A program made the translations under genes and the position numbers. From positions 1 through 64,000 of the forward strand of contig PWFQ01000065.1 in assembly GCA_003554105.1 (NCBI GenBank): DNA of 64,000 nt. The letters are read 5' to 3'. Below are positions 46,437-55,668 of the stretch, one piece after another. Position 1 is the first letter of the stretch, and the number at the start of each line of letters is the position of its first letter. Source of the DNA: Clostridiaceae bacterium (lineage in GTDB: Bacteria; Bacillota; Clostridia; Peptostreptococcales; T1SED10-28). The notes beneath the pieces were generated by a model. It was not told where the DNA came from. It searched no databases and was given only the letters and a program-made list of their open reading frames with translations.

Positions 46437-48245
46437 ATGAACCGACAAAAAAGAGTTGCGCTTATGATGGGGCTTATAATCTTGGGAATGATCCTGCTCA
46501 TTTCATGTAGAGTATCCGAATCTCCTGCTGAACAATATATAGTCCAAGAAGATTTCGGATTCTCCTATGAGAACGCCACTGTATACTTTATAATGACGGA
46601 CCGGTACTTGGATGGAGATCCAACAAATAATAACTCTTACGGAAGAGCAGGAGAGGACGCATTAGGCACTTCTATTGCAACGTTTCATGGAGGCGATTTT
46701 GTAGGCTTGACGGAAAAGTTGGAGGAAGGATATTTTTCTGAACTGGGAGTAAACGTTCTCTGGGTTTCAGCTCCCTATGAACAAATTCACGGTTATATTG
46801 GAGGAGGCAGTCGCGGGGACTTTGCTCATTATGGTTTTCACGGGTATTATGCTCTGGACTGGACCATGATGGACCGTAATTTCGGAACGGTGGAAGAGTT
46901 CAGAAAATTTGTCAATACTGCTCATGAGCAGGGAATCCGAGTCTTTCTGGATGTGGTAATGAATCACGTGGGATATCCGACTCTTCGTGACATGGTCGAT
47001 TTTGGATTCGGTGGAGCAACAATTTCTCCGGAAGAAGCAAAACCGTCAGAAGGAGAAAATTTTCACAAATGGACAGAATTTGTTGACTGGGAAAGCAAAG
47101 AGGCCTGGGGAAATTGGTGGGGGGACTGGGTAAGAGCTGATCTTCCCGGTTATCATCCGCCGGGGGAGACGGTTTATACACAGACACTGTACGGGCTTCC
47201 CGACATACGAACGGAAGTTGAAGAGGATTTGGGCTTGCCTCCGATTCTTATAAAAAAATGGGAACAAGAGGAATCTCCTGAATACGATCCATGGATAGTC
47301 CCTAGCGCAAAAGAGCTGAGGAAGGATTTGGGTCTCTCTCCAGCTGAATACATTATTGAATGGCTGGCGGCTTGGGTTGAAGAGTTCGGAATCAACGGAT
47401 TTCGAATTGACACAGCAAAACATGTGGAAATACAGCGTTGGGAAGAATTAAAGGAAAGAACCAATGAAGCTTTACGGATCTTTAGAGAATCCCATCCTGA
47501 GTTAGCGGGAGCCAAGTTTGAAGAAGACTTTTTTTTCCTTGGAGAGGTTTGGGGTCATGGTCTGAATCGAAACTATTATTATGATCGTGGGTTTGATGCT
47601 CTGATCAACTTCACATTCCAAGGGGAAAGACGTGACGGTCCCGCATATTTCCCGGAGAGGATGCCTAGGATCTTTGAGAATTACTCACAAGCAATCAATG
47701 GGGTGGAAGATTTTACAACCCTCAGTTATCTATCACAACATGATACAAGTCTCTATCCCAGAGAAAGATTGGAGGAGGGTGGAACCTATCTGATGCTTCT
47801 TCCGGGTATGGTAAAAATATTCTACGGTGATGAGACTGCTCGGGAAGTGGGAGCTGGAGGAAGCGACGCAACGATGGGAACCCGCTCACCAATGAACTGG
47901 GAGACAATGGATGAGGAGTTGCTGCAGCACTTTCAAAAATTAGGCCAGTTCCGAAAAAGAAATATCAGCATCGGTGCAGGGAGTCATTATACTCATAATG
48001 GGGACCCCTTTATCTTTTCCAGAAGTTACCAGAAAGGTGACCGGGAGAATAGCGTAATCGTTTATATCGGTGACCCGGGTAATGCAATCTTACCTACCGG
48101 GGAGGTCTTTCAAGAAGAAGGGATGCTTAGAGATGCCTATAGCGGGAAAATATACGAGTACAATGGAGAAAATATCGAGATAGAAGTGGGAGATAAGGGA
48201 ATCGCACTTATGGAAGCAATAATGAAATTGGAAGAGGAGGAATGA
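46437..48245 (+). CDS. Alpha-amylase family lipoprotein (GH13)
   Basis: 602-residue surface-anchored glycosidase. An N-terminal signal ends in the lipobox LISC (about residues 21-24). The GH13 barrel follows, with DVVMNHVGYP (region I), FRIDTAKHVE with the nucleophile Asp (region II), a glutamate in FFLGEVWG (region III) and FTTLSYLSQHDTS (region IV; Asp in place, histidine shifted). The ATG at 46437 was chosen because AAGGAGG precedes it and it begins a normal signal peptide. It overlaps the following acetyltransferase reading frame closely. Likely acts on extracellular alpha-glucans. Confidence 0.93.
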   Translation: MNRQKRVALMMGLIILGMILLISCRVSESPAEQYIVQEDFGFSYENATVYFIMTDRYLDGDPTNNNSYGRAGEDALGTSIATFHGGDFVGLTEKLEEGYFSELGVNVLWVSAPYEQIHGYIGGGSRGDFAHYGFHGYYALDWTMMDRNFGTVEEFRKFVNTAHEQGIRVFLDVVMNHVGYPTLRDMVDFGFGGATISPEEAKPSEGENFHKWTEFVDWESKEAWGNWWGDWVRADLPGYHPPGETVYTQTLYGLPDIRTEVEEDLGLPPILIKKWEQEESPEYDPWIVPSAKELRKDLGLSPAEYIIEWLAAWVEEFGINGFRIDTAKHVEIQRWEELKERTNEALRIFRESHPELAGAKFEEDFFFLGEVWGHGLNRNYYYDRGFDALINFTFQGERRDGPAYFPERMPRIFENYSQAINGVEDFTTLSYLSQHDTSLYPRERLEEGGTYLMLLPGMVKIFYGDETAREVGAGGSDATMGTRSPMNWETMDEELLQHFQKLGQFRKRNISIGAGSHYTHNGDPFIFSRSYQKGDRENSVIVYIGDPGNAILPTGEVFQEEGMLRDAYSGKIYEYNGENIEIEVGDKGIALMEAIMKLEEEE

Positions 48246-48247
48246 AT

Positions 48248-48811
48248 ATGGCCAGAATATACGGAAAAAACATCATGCTAAGAGAATATCAACGGGAAGA
48301 CCTGCGATATATTCGCAACTGGGTCAATGACCCATTGATTACCGAGACACTTTCAGACGTCTTTTTGTATCCACATAGTATGGACATGACGGAAGGATTT
48401 TTAGACATGATGATGGAGGGAAAAAACCCCAATATAAAAGGATTTGTCATTGGACATAGACAATCGGGGAAATATATCGGTCAAATTGATCTTTTTAAAA
48501 TCGATTGGAAAAATCGTTGCGCAGAATTGGCCATTACCATAGGCAGTGTAGAACAACAGGGAAAAGGAATCGGTAAAGAAGCAATCAGCTTACTCCTGGA
48601 TTTTGCTTTCAACCGTATGAATCTTCATCGCATAGGGCTTGAAGTGTATGATTTTAATGAACGGGGATATCGGTGCTATAAGAGCACAGGATTCAAAGAA
48701 GAAGGGCGGCAAAGACAGTGTCACTTTCATAAGGGTCATTATCGTGATAAGATTAATATGGGAATACTAAAGGATGAATATAAGGAGGGATTCTTTGTTA
48801 ACGGAGAATAG
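48248..48811 (+). CDS. GNAT family N-acetyltransferase (RimJ/SpeG-like)
   Basis: 187-residue acetyltransferase with YGKNIMLREYQREDL at the start, the acetyl-CoA loop QQGKGIGKEA and NLHRIGLEVYDFNERGYRCY. Similar proteins acetylate protein N-termini, polyamines or antibiotics. The ATG at 48248 is 7 bases after GAGGAGG; the one at 48242 is too close. Start lies 2 bases after the amylase stop. Confidence 0.88.
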   Translation: MARIYGKNIMLREYQREDLRYIRNWVNDPLITETLSDVFLYPHSMDMTEGFLDMMMEGKNPNIKGFVIGHRQSGKYIGQIDLFKIDWKNRCAELAITIGSVEQQGKGIGKEAISLLLDFAFNRMNLHRIGLEVYDFNERGYRCYKSTGFKEEGRQRQCHFHKGHYRDKINMGILKDEYKEGFFVNGE

Positions 48812-49271
48812 TACTGACTTACTGGTTTGGGTCATTAAAGGGTATTTACTCATTACTTTGCTTATCCAGCAGTATATGGCGGCAAAAAAAGGGAAGAAGT
48901 TGGAAATGCAGGTTCAGGGTTTAATGAAAATGAAAACGATGGCGGTGATCGTACTTGTTCTATTGGCAATTTTATGGTTTGCGATTGAGAATGTCTCGCT
49001 TATGGCATTAGGAGTGATCTTCGGAATTTATCTGATTCAACCGCGAAAGATTCATGAAAACGGAGTGAATATCAAAGGAGTTTTCTATGAATGGGATAAA
49101 ATAGAAAGAATTGTTCTGGTACAGAATTCAACATCTCTAAGAATCTATTTGAAAAGACGGGATTTGTTTTTAAGAAAAATGCTAATTCTCCCTTTCTTAC
49201 CTCAGGAGAGGGAGGAAGTGCTGAAAATCATCAGGAAAAAGCCTGTTCCTTTTGAAAATCCAAAAAAATAA
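48795..49271 (+). CDS. Hypothetical membrane protein
   Basis: 158 residues with three hydrophobic segments (about 7-24, 45-62 and 65-80) followed by a soluble domain with GVNIKGVFYEWDKIERIVL and KRRDLFLRKMLILP, resembling small bacterial PH-like membrane proteins. The TTG at 48795 is 7 bases after AAGGAGG and lies inside the end of the acetyltransferase gene, overlapping it by 17 bases. Function unknown. Confidence 0.75.
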   Translation: MLTENSTDLLVWVIKGYLLITLLIQQYMAAKKGKKLEMQVQGLMKMKTMAVIVLVLLAILWFAIENVSLMALGVIFGIYLIQPRKIHENGVNIKGVFYEWDKIERIVLVQNSTSLRIYLKRRDLFLRKMLILPFLPQEREEVLKIIRKKPVPFENPKK

Positions 49272-49315
49272 AATAACTTCATTTCAATCGGGATCGTTGC
49301 GAAGGAGGAAGTAAG

Positions 49316-49840
49316 ATGATTTTATCAGGAAAAGAAATCAAAAAGAGGATTGGCACGGAAATTATCATTGAGCCCTTTGAAGAGAAGCAGCTGAATCCAA
49401 ACAGCTATAACCTGAAGCTTCATGATGAGTTACTTATGTATACAGATGACATCCTGGACATGAAAAAGGAAAATAAAGTGGAAAAGCTTAAAATTCCTAA
49501 AGAGGGACTGGTTCTCTCTCCAAATCGTCTGTATTTGGGAAGAACCCATGAGTATACGAAAACGGAAAATGTGGTTCCTATGCTGGAGGGGCGATCATCA
49601 ATCGGACGTCTGGGACTCTTTGTCCATGTAACTGCAGGGTTTGGGGATGTTGGATTTGCAGGGTACTGGACTCTCGAAATCTTCTGCATTCAACCGATTA
49701 AAATCTACCCGCATGTGGAAATCTGTCAATTATATTACCACACGATTGAGGGTGAATATGAGCCATATAGCAGTGGAAAGTATCAAAACAATACAGGGAT
49801 TCAGCCGAGTTATCTGTACAGAGATTTTGAAAGAGAATAA
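49316..49840 (+). CDS. dcd: dCTP deaminase
   Basis: Deaminates dCTP to dUTP (or directly to dUMP in the bifunctional kind) for thymidylate synthesis. 174 residues with LNPNSYNLKLHDELL at the nucleotide site, EGRSSIGRLGLFVHVTAGFGDVGFAGYWTLE with the catalytic Glu, and a typical C-terminus. GAAGGAGG precedes the ATG. It ends just before the SOS-type promoter of the next gene. Confidence 0.95.
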   Translation: MILSGKEIKKRIGTEIIIEPFEEKQLNPNSYNLKLHDELLMYTDDILDMKKENKVEKLKIPKEGLVLSPNRLYLGRTHEYTKTENVVPMLEGRSSIGRLGLFVHVTAGFGDVGFAGYWTLEIFCIQPIKIYPHVEICQLYYHTIEGEYEPYSSGKYQNNTGIQPSYLYRDFERE

Positions 49841-49879
49841 GAACATATGTTTGACAAAACATTTGTTCCATGGCATACT
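49841..49879 (+). promoter_or_regulatory. Promoter with two LexA-like (SOS) boxes
   Basis: A promoter TTGACA (49851-49856) and CATACT (49874-49879), 17-base spacer, carries two sites of the Gram-positive LexA type: GAACATATGTTT (49841-49852), overlapping the -35, and AAACATTTGTTC (49857-49868), inside the spacer. Both match the GAAC-N4-GTTC pattern in all but one end position. LexA binding would block polymerase directly, so the genes below should be induced by DNA damage. Confidence 0.78.
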
Positions 49880-49900
49880 TAGAGTAAGGGGGAGGATGTC

Positions 49901-51193
49901 ATGGAACTACATAGGAAACTTAAAATTCTATCCGATGCAGCAAAATATGATGTATCCTGTTCGTCCAGCGGAAGCAAGCGTAAAAATACACCGGGTGGGA
50001 TGGGAAACGCATCACAGGCGGGTATTTGTCATTCCTGGACGGAGGATGGTCGTTGTGTTTCTCTGCTGAAAATTCTCTATTCCAATGCATGTATCTATGA
50101 TTGTGTTTATTGTACCAATCGAAGATCGAAAGATCGGGAAAGGGCCACTTTTACTCCTCGGGAAGTTGTTGAGTTGACGTTAAACTTTTATAAACGCAAT
50201 TATATTGAAGGTCTTTTTCTAAGCAGTGGAGTCCTTAAAAATCCTGACTATACTATGGAACAAATGATTGAAGTTGTGAAAAAACTCAGGGAAACAAATT
50301 TCAATGGCTATATCCATCTTAAAGGGATCCCGGGAGCGGATCCCTTCTTGGTTCATAAAGCAGGGGAATATGTTGACCGGATGAGTGTGAATATCGAATT
50401 TCCATCGGAAAAAAGCTTGCTTCTCCTTGCTCCGCAAAAAGAGCGAAGGGGAATTCTTCAACCGATGAATCTTTTGGAGAGGGGAATTCGTGAAAATCGA
50501 GAGGAACATCGGAGCTTATCACAGAAACGATCTTTTCTCCCGGCGGGACAGAGTACTCAGCTAATAGTCGGCGCCAGCCCCGAGAATGATCGTACGATCA
50601 TTCGACTAACGGAGGGGCTTTATCATAAATATCAGCTAAAAAGAGTTTACTACTCTGCATACATTCCAACAGAAGAGCATTCTCTTCTTCCAAGTATACA
50701 ATCAAAACCTCCCCTATTAAGAGAACACAGACTGTATCAGGCAGACTGGCTACTGAGGTTTTATGGATTTAAGGCGGAAGAACTCCTTGGAGAGTCCAAT
50801 CCGAATTTCGATTTAAACCTCGATCCCAAGTGTTTCTGGGCACTTCAAAACTTCGAAAGATTTCCGATGGAAATTAATCTGGTCAGCTATGATGTATTAC
50901 TGAGAATTCCTGGAATTGGAGTTCGATCTGCGATGAAGATTCTTCGGGCCAGAAAAATTAAGAAACTCTCTTTTGAAGATCTTAAAAAAATGGGAGTTGT
51001 ACTTAAACGGGCAAAGTATTTCATTCTGTGCAATGGGAAATATCATGGGGGCGTCTCTTTATATCCAGATAATGTTAGAGCCCAATTACTGGGCTTCAAT
51101 AAGAATCAGGGAGTACAGCTTTCGATCTTTGACCAGCAGCATCAAAGGATTTTGAAGGAAGAAGAAAAGTCAAAAGTGATGGGAGGTTTCTAA
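49901..51193 (+). CDS. Radical SAM protein with helix-hairpin-helix, putative DNA modification/repair
   Basis: 430-residue protein of the family often found with uracil-DNA glycosylase-linked DUF4130 proteins. The cluster motif is CIYDCVYC (Cys64, Cys68, Cys71), followed by a radical SAM barrel, and a helix-hairpin-helix near the C-terminus (LLRIPGIGVRSAMKIL, about 333-348) that suggests DNA binding. A further Cys/His group sits at the N-terminus (C20, C43, H44, C52). The reaction is unknown. It is controlled by an SOS-like promoter and overlaps the next gene by one base. Confidence 0.9.
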   Translation: MELHRKLKILSDAAKYDVSCSSSGSKRKNTPGGMGNASQAGICHSWTEDGRCVSLLKILYSNACIYDCVYCTNRRSKDRERATFTPREVVELTLNFYKRNYIEGLFLSSGVLKNPDYTMEQMIEVVKKLRETNFNGYIHLKGIPGADPFLVHKAGEYVDRMSVNIEFPSEKSLLLLAPQKERRGILQPMNLLERGIRENREEHRSLSQKRSFLPAGQSTQLIVGASPENDRTIIRLTEGLYHKYQLKRVYYSAYIPTEEHSLLPSIQSKPPLLREHRLYQADWLLRFYGFKAEELLGESNPNFDLNLDPKCFWALQNFERFPMEINLVSYDVLLRIPGIGVRSAMKILRARKIKKLSFEDLKKMGVVLKRAKYFILCNGKYHGGVSLYPDNVRAQLLGFNKNQGVQLSIFDQQHQRILKEEEKSKVMGGF

Positions 51194-51966
51194 TGGAGGT
51201 GTTAATTTACGATGGATCATTTGAAGGGTTTTTATCTACTGTCTATGAATGTTATTATAAAAAATACTATCCGTTGGAAATTCTCCGAAGAGAGCCTGCG
51301 ATTAGAAATTTTATCTATTCCTATCAAAAAATTGCTACGAGTGAACAGAAGTCCCAAAAGGTATACGATGCAATCAAGATAAAGCTGGGATCAGATTTTC
51401 TTAAAAAGTGCTATATGGCTCATTTAGCCGAGATACAAACGGAAAATGTAAAAATTTATGAGTTCATACGTATGGGTTTCTCTCAAGGAAGAATCATTAC
51501 TGAGGATCTTACTCATCCCATCGTAATGACTGTTGAGGATCTCAGGAAAAAAGTTACCAGAGAACAGCACCGTCTTTTGGGATTAACGAGATTTTCAATT
51601 TTAGACGATGAAACTCTCTTTAGTGTCATTGAGCCGAAATATGATGTTTTAAGCTTAATCGCTCCTCATTTTTCGGAAAGACTTCTAACAGAACGTTGGG
51701 TCATCTATGATAAAAAAAGAAAAACTGCAGTATTCGGGCAGGATGAAAATTGGATTCGAAAAGAAATCACGGATGATCCCGAGGTGGTTTTTCATTCTCA
51801 GGAAGAAGAGTACCGAAAATTGTGGAGGGCGTTTCACCGGAGTTTAGCGATCGAAGAAAGAAGAAATCCGAAACTGCAAAAACAGCTTATGCCGAAATAC
51901 TATTGGAAATACCTAACTGAAAAAAGTTCTCCGCCTGAAGACGGAGAAAATACTGCCCTTCAGTAG
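51193..51966 (+). CDS. DUF4130 family protein, partner of the radical SAM protein
   Basis: 257-residue protein starting IYDGSFEGFLSTVYECYYKKYYP, the DUF4130 hallmark. In many bacteria the same domain is fused to a family-4-type uracil-DNA glycosylase; here the glycosylase part is absent. Its TAATG overlap with the previous gene means the pair is co-translated. A role in DNA damage processing follows from the shared SOS-type promoter and the family's links; the activity is not known. Confidence 0.88.
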   Translation: MEVLIYDGSFEGFLSTVYECYYKKYYPLEILRREPAIRNFIYSYQKIATSEQKSQKVYDAIKIKLGSDFLKKCYMAHLAEIQTENVKIYEFIRMGFSQGRIITEDLTHPIVMTVEDLRKKVTREQHRLLGLTRFSILDDETLFSVIEPKYDVLSLIAPHFSERLLTERWVIYDKKRKTAVFGQDENWIRKEITDDPEVVFHSQEEEYRKLWRAFHRSLAIEERRNPKLQKQLMPKYYWKYLTEKSSPPEDGENTALQ

Positions 51967-52039
51967 GACAAAGATCAAGACTCAAGATGGTTACACGATG
52001 AAAGTGTACCCTGTATACTTGAATCATACTCACCTTTAA

Positions 52040-52108
52040 AAAAGTTTTAAAAGATCAGTTGGTCATCTAGTCGTCGGATGACCACTCTTTTAAAACTTTT
52101 ATTTTTTT
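52040..52108 (+). terminator. Very long terminator hairpin
   Basis: Outer 15-pair stem AAAAGTTTTAAAAGA/TCTTTTAAAACTTTT (52040-52054 with 52086-52100) and inner eight-pair stem TGGTCATC/GATGACCA (52060-52067 with 52077-52084), then ATTTTTTTG. It is about twice as long as other terminators here. Confidence 0.8.
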
Positions 52109-52241
52109 GTTCGTCCATTCAAGCATTGATGATTTTTGCGCTTGCGATTATCGCGGAGAGATTAGGGAATAAGTAATTAAGAAGGAATAAAGAAGGAATA
52201 AAGGGAAATTATATTGAGTCGGTGATGAAGGAGTGGTACTC

Positions 52242-53819
52242 ATGGCATTTGAGAGACTGGTATTGAAGGGAAAAGTTGTGGAAACCAGGAATCTTTTCAA
52301 AAAGATTCCTTTCTTGGAGGGCGATAACCAACTGTCAATGGATCGGCTATTCATTAGAATTAATCAGATCATGGAAGAAAAGAAAGTCCGTCATGTTCTA
52401 ATTACTATGGATCAAAGCTTTCAGCTTTACCCCGGACAGTTGGAAGAAATAGGCAGATGGTTTAAAAAGCTGGGAGATGCAGGAAAAGAATTGCATTTTT
52501 ACTCCAAAAACTACAATTTCAAAGAACTGTACGTCAGTTCCTTTTGCAATCATCGAATGATTCCTGAAGACGGAACGATTTACTATCTGGGAAATCAAAT
52601 TAAGCGAAACTACTACAAGGGTTTGCTCGATCAACTGGGAATCAGAGTGGATGTTTATCGACGGGGGAGCTATAAAGGCGCGGCAGATTCCTTTCGCTCG
52701 GAAAAGATGGATCAATATCAAACTGAAGCAGCAGAGCTGTTATTGAAGCGTTCAGTTGAAAGTTTTGAGGCGGAAATAATTAAGAAATTCAATCTGAGTG
52801 AGAATGATTTTTCATGGTTTAAGCAAGGAGAGTATCTGTCTGCTGAAGAAGGAAAAAACATTGGGATCATAACAAAGATCGATTATGAGTTTGCCCTGAT
52901 ATCACAGTGGATGAAGCAAGGAGAAAAAAAGTGGAAAAAGAAGATAAAGAAAGAATCCATCGGAAAAGGGAAAAAAATTGGTGTTTTAAGTTTTGATGGA
53001 AACATTATCGATGGAGAAAATCAAAAAAGAGGTCCTTTAGGGAATTCCTGTGGAGATGAAAGTATGATTCGGGAAATTAATGGACTAAGAGAGAACAAAA
53101 AAATTCAAGGTGTGATATTTAAGGTTAATTCAGGGGGTGGATCGGCAAGTGCTTCGGCAGAAATCTATCACGCATTGAACAAGCTGAAGGAAAAGAAACC
53201 CCTGGTCGTTCTTCAAACGGGTTTAGCAGCCTCCGGCGGGTATTATATCTCCTTGCCGGGACAAAAAATATTCACACAGCATGGAACAATTACAGGATCT
53301 ATAGGTGTGATTACAATGCTCCCCTATATAGGGAGTTTTCTAAAAGAGAAAGGAATCAATCATGACGGTATACAGGACGGAGAATTCAGTGACCTGCTAT
53401 CACCATGGAAAGAAAGAAAAGAGAAAGAGGAAGTACTTATTATGAAGCAAATTGATCATATTTATGAAGGATTTAAGAAAAAAGTCGTGAAAGAAAGGAA
53501 GTTGTCTGCTGAAAAGGTTGAAGCCCTCTCTCAAGGAAGGATTTGGTCAGGGTACGATGGGAAAAAGAATGGAATTTGCGATGAAGTGGGAGGACTTTTC
53601 GATGCAATTGATTACTTAAAAGAGCTTTTGGAATTTTCAAAAGTCAAAATAGAATTCTTTCCTAAAAAGAAAGAGGGGATAGTGTTGAGATTGATGATGG
53701 GACAAGGACAGTCTTCTTTTAATGTTTCGACTGAATTTCAAATGATTTCATTTGACAAACTGGGAAATCAGCCCCTCTTAATGTCAGAAGAGCTGATCTT
53801 TGCTGGATTACAAATCTAG
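52242..53819 (+). CDS. sppA: S49 family peptidase, SppA 67K-type, without membrane anchor
   Basis: 525-residue protein with two S49 domains. The general-base lysine is in RGSYKGAADSF (Lys145, first domain) and the nucleophile in GLAASGGYY (Ser331, second domain), the same split as in E. coli SppA, which degrades cleaved signal peptides. Unlike that enzyme, no signal peptide or transmembrane helix is visible at the N-terminus, so it is predicted to be cytoplasmic. The ATG at 52242 follows AAGGAG by 8 bases. Confidence 0.88.
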   Translation: MAFERLVLKGKVVETRNLFKKIPFLEGDNQLSMDRLFIRINQIMEEKKVRHVLITMDQSFQLYPGQLEEIGRWFKKLGDAGKELHFYSKNYNFKELYVSSFCNHRMIPEDGTIYYLGNQIKRNYYKGLLDQLGIRVDVYRRGSYKGAADSFRSEKMDQYQTEAAELLLKRSVESFEAEIIKKFNLSENDFSWFKQGEYLSAEEGKNIGIITKIDYEFALISQWMKQGEKKWKKKIKKESIGKGKKIGVLSFDGNIIDGENQKRGPLGNSCGDESMIREINGLRENKKIQGVIFKVNSGGGSASASAEIYHALNKLKEKKPLVVLQTGLAASGGYYISLPGQKIFTQHGTITGSIGVITMLPYIGSFLKEKGINHDGIQDGEFSDLLSPWKERKEKEEVLIMKQIDHIYEGFKKKVVKERKLSAEKVEALSQGRIWSGYDGKKNGICDEVGGLFDAIDYLKELLEFSKVKIEFFPKKKEGIVLRLMMGQGQSSFNVSTEFQMISFDKLGNQPLLMSEELIFAGLQI

Positions 53820-54659
53820 TCCCAAAAGCCTTTTCTTTTTATGAAAAAAAACTTCAGTACGACTGTGAATCTCCTCTTTAATCCATTGCTGGACCTTCAT
53901 TTCCTCTTTGTAGAGGGATGACATCTGATTGATGATCGAGGAACGAAGAACTGTGTCAATGTTAAGTCCCAGAACTTCAAAATCTTGAATAACACCAAGT
54001 TCATCATGGAACTCCTTTAAGATTTTGATCACCCCGGTTTTTTCCTTATCCAGAGAATGAAGAAATTCAAGGGTGTAACGAAGCTTTTTCAAGTTAATAC
54101 GAAGAGCATGAAAGGTTTCGATCTCTTCAAGTTTTAATGCGTTCACATAGGATCCCGTGTTTTTGTATATTGCTGAAACTTGATCTTGCAAGCCTTTATA
54201 CAGAACACGCTCCTCTGTCAGTCCCTGAAATTCATGTTTGATGGATTTTTGAATATTGTTGTAGGTTTTTACCCGCAAAGAACGGAGTTTTTCTTCCAAC
54301 AGTTTTTTTTCCTGTGAGGACAGTTTTTCCATCCCATTCATCAGCTCAGTTACTTGACTTTCCTTTTTTTCATAGCTTTGAAGATAAGATATGGAAACAT
54401 GGAGGTCCCTTAATGGACTGAAGGCTTTGTGTAGTTTTCGGAATTCTTTCCGGTGGAGAACATATGAAGGACTGGACTGTTGGAACATTGCTCCGAGCAG
54501 ATCGCATAACGCCATCCATCGGCGAAGATAGACACGACAGTCGTGGACACAGTCTTCCGTAGTCTCTTCCTGACAATAAACAAAGGACGCCTGAAATTCT
54601 TTCCGTAGCCCACGTATATAAAGATGTAAACGCTCTTCTAAAACCGAATCGGAAATCAA
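53808..54659 (-). CDS. CHAD domain protein
   Basis: 283-residue protein rich in helices, Lys, Arg and conserved His (VHDCRVYLRRWMAL and FHALRINLKKLRYTLEF), the two halves of a CHAD domain. CHAD proteins bind inorganic polyphosphate. No CYTH phosphatase domain is attached. The 3' end overlaps sppA by 12 bases in opposite direction. Confidence 0.88.
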   Translation of the reverse strand: MISDSVLEERLHLYIRGLRKEFQASFVYCQEETTEDCVHDCRVYLRRWMALCDLLGAMFQQSSPSYVLHRKEFRKLHKAFSPLRDLHVSISYLQSYEKKESQVTELMNGMEKLSSQEKKLLEEKLRSLRVKTYNNIQKSIKHEFQGLTEERVLYKGLQDQVSAIYKNTGSYVNALKLEEIETFHALRINLKKLRYTLEFLHSLDKEKTGVIKILKEFHDELGVIQDFEVLGLNIDTVLRSSIINQMSSLYKEEMKVQQWIKEEIHSRTEVFFHKKKRLLGLDL

Positions 54660-54821
54660 GAGATCCCCCCCTTTTTGGTGGATTTTTTTATATCAATAAT
54701 TGTACATTTGCTTTCATTATATCAAAATCTTTGCCTGGAGAAAGGATTTATGAAAAAATAAAGGAAATAGAACGTGAATGTCGAAGTCATAGAGTAAAAC
54801 CGATAAAAAGGAGGATGTTGC

Positions 54822-55640
54822 GTGGCATATGAAAAGATTGGAGATGTAAAGATCTATTATGAGTTGAAGCACCAAGGTGAAGGGAAGGAAACCATTGTTT
54901 TTTTAAATGGAGTAATGGCATCAGTAAGCAGCTGGAGGGCATATCAGAAGATGTTTACAGATCGTGGATTCCAGGTCCTCCTCCATGACTTTAAAGGACA
55001 GATGCTTTCAGAAAAACCGGATGGACCTTATCGTTTTATTGAACATGCTGAGGAAACTATAGAGCTCTTGAAAAGACTTAATGTTCACAAGGCTCATTTT
55101 ATCGGGACATCGTACGGTGGTGAGGTAGGAATGAAAATTGCCTCTCACTTCCCTGAAAATGTGCAAAGTCTGACAATCATTAATTCGGTAAGTGAGATCG
55201 ATGAAGGACTCAGACTTTTCGTTGAAGGGTGGAAAAATGAAGCAAAGAGAAAACATGGAGAAAGTTTTTTTTGGACAATGGCACCGACGATCTATCACAG
55301 TGAGTACTTAACCAGAGAAAAAGAAACCCTGGTAAAGAGAGGAAAAGCCATGAATAAATTGGAAGAAGAGTATTTTGACGGGCAGATACACTTATACGAT
55401 ACTTTTTTAAATGATGTGAATATGACGGATGAACTATGGAAAATAGAGGCGCCTACATTAATCATTGCCGGAGAAGAGGATCGGTTGAAGCCTCGGAAAT
55501 TCTCGGCTTTGATTGCTGAAAAAATTCCTCAGGCAGAGTACCTCATTTTACCTAAAAGCGGTCATGTTTCAATCTTCGAAAAAGAAAATGAACTGAAATC
55601 TCTCCTATTGGGTTTCGTATTGAAACATGGGGAGCATTAA
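54822..55640 (+). CDS. Alpha/beta hydrolase
   Basis: 272-residue cytoplasmic hydrolase. The oxyanion region is VFLNGVMAS, the nucleophile elbow is GTSYGG, the acid is probably the Asp in GEEDRLKPR, and the catalytic His is in KSGHVSIF. It resembles lactonase/esterase-type hydrolases; the substrate is unknown. The GTG start has AAGGAGGATG upstream. Confidence 0.9.
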   Translation: MAYEKIGDVKIYYELKHQGEGKETIVFLNGVMASVSSWRAYQKMFTDRGFQVLLHDFKGQMLSEKPDGPYRFIEHAEETIELLKRLNVHKAHFIGTSYGGEVGMKIASHFPENVQSLTIINSVSEIDEGLRLFVEGWKNEAKRKHGESFFWTMAPTIYHSEYLTREKETLVKRGKAMNKLEEEYFDGQIHLYDTFLNDVNMTDELWKIEAPTLIIAGEEDRLKPRKFSALIAEKIPQAEYLILPKSGHVSIFEKENELKSLLLGFVLKHGEH

Positions 55641-55668
55641 AAAAGAGCCTTGAGTTAGTGAAGGGCTC
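55640..55668 (-). terminator. Terminator of bioY
   Basis: On the minus strand, GAGCCCTT and AAGGCTC (55661-55668 with 55645-55651, one bulge) form a stem followed by six T. It overlaps the last codons of bioY. Confidence 0.65.
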
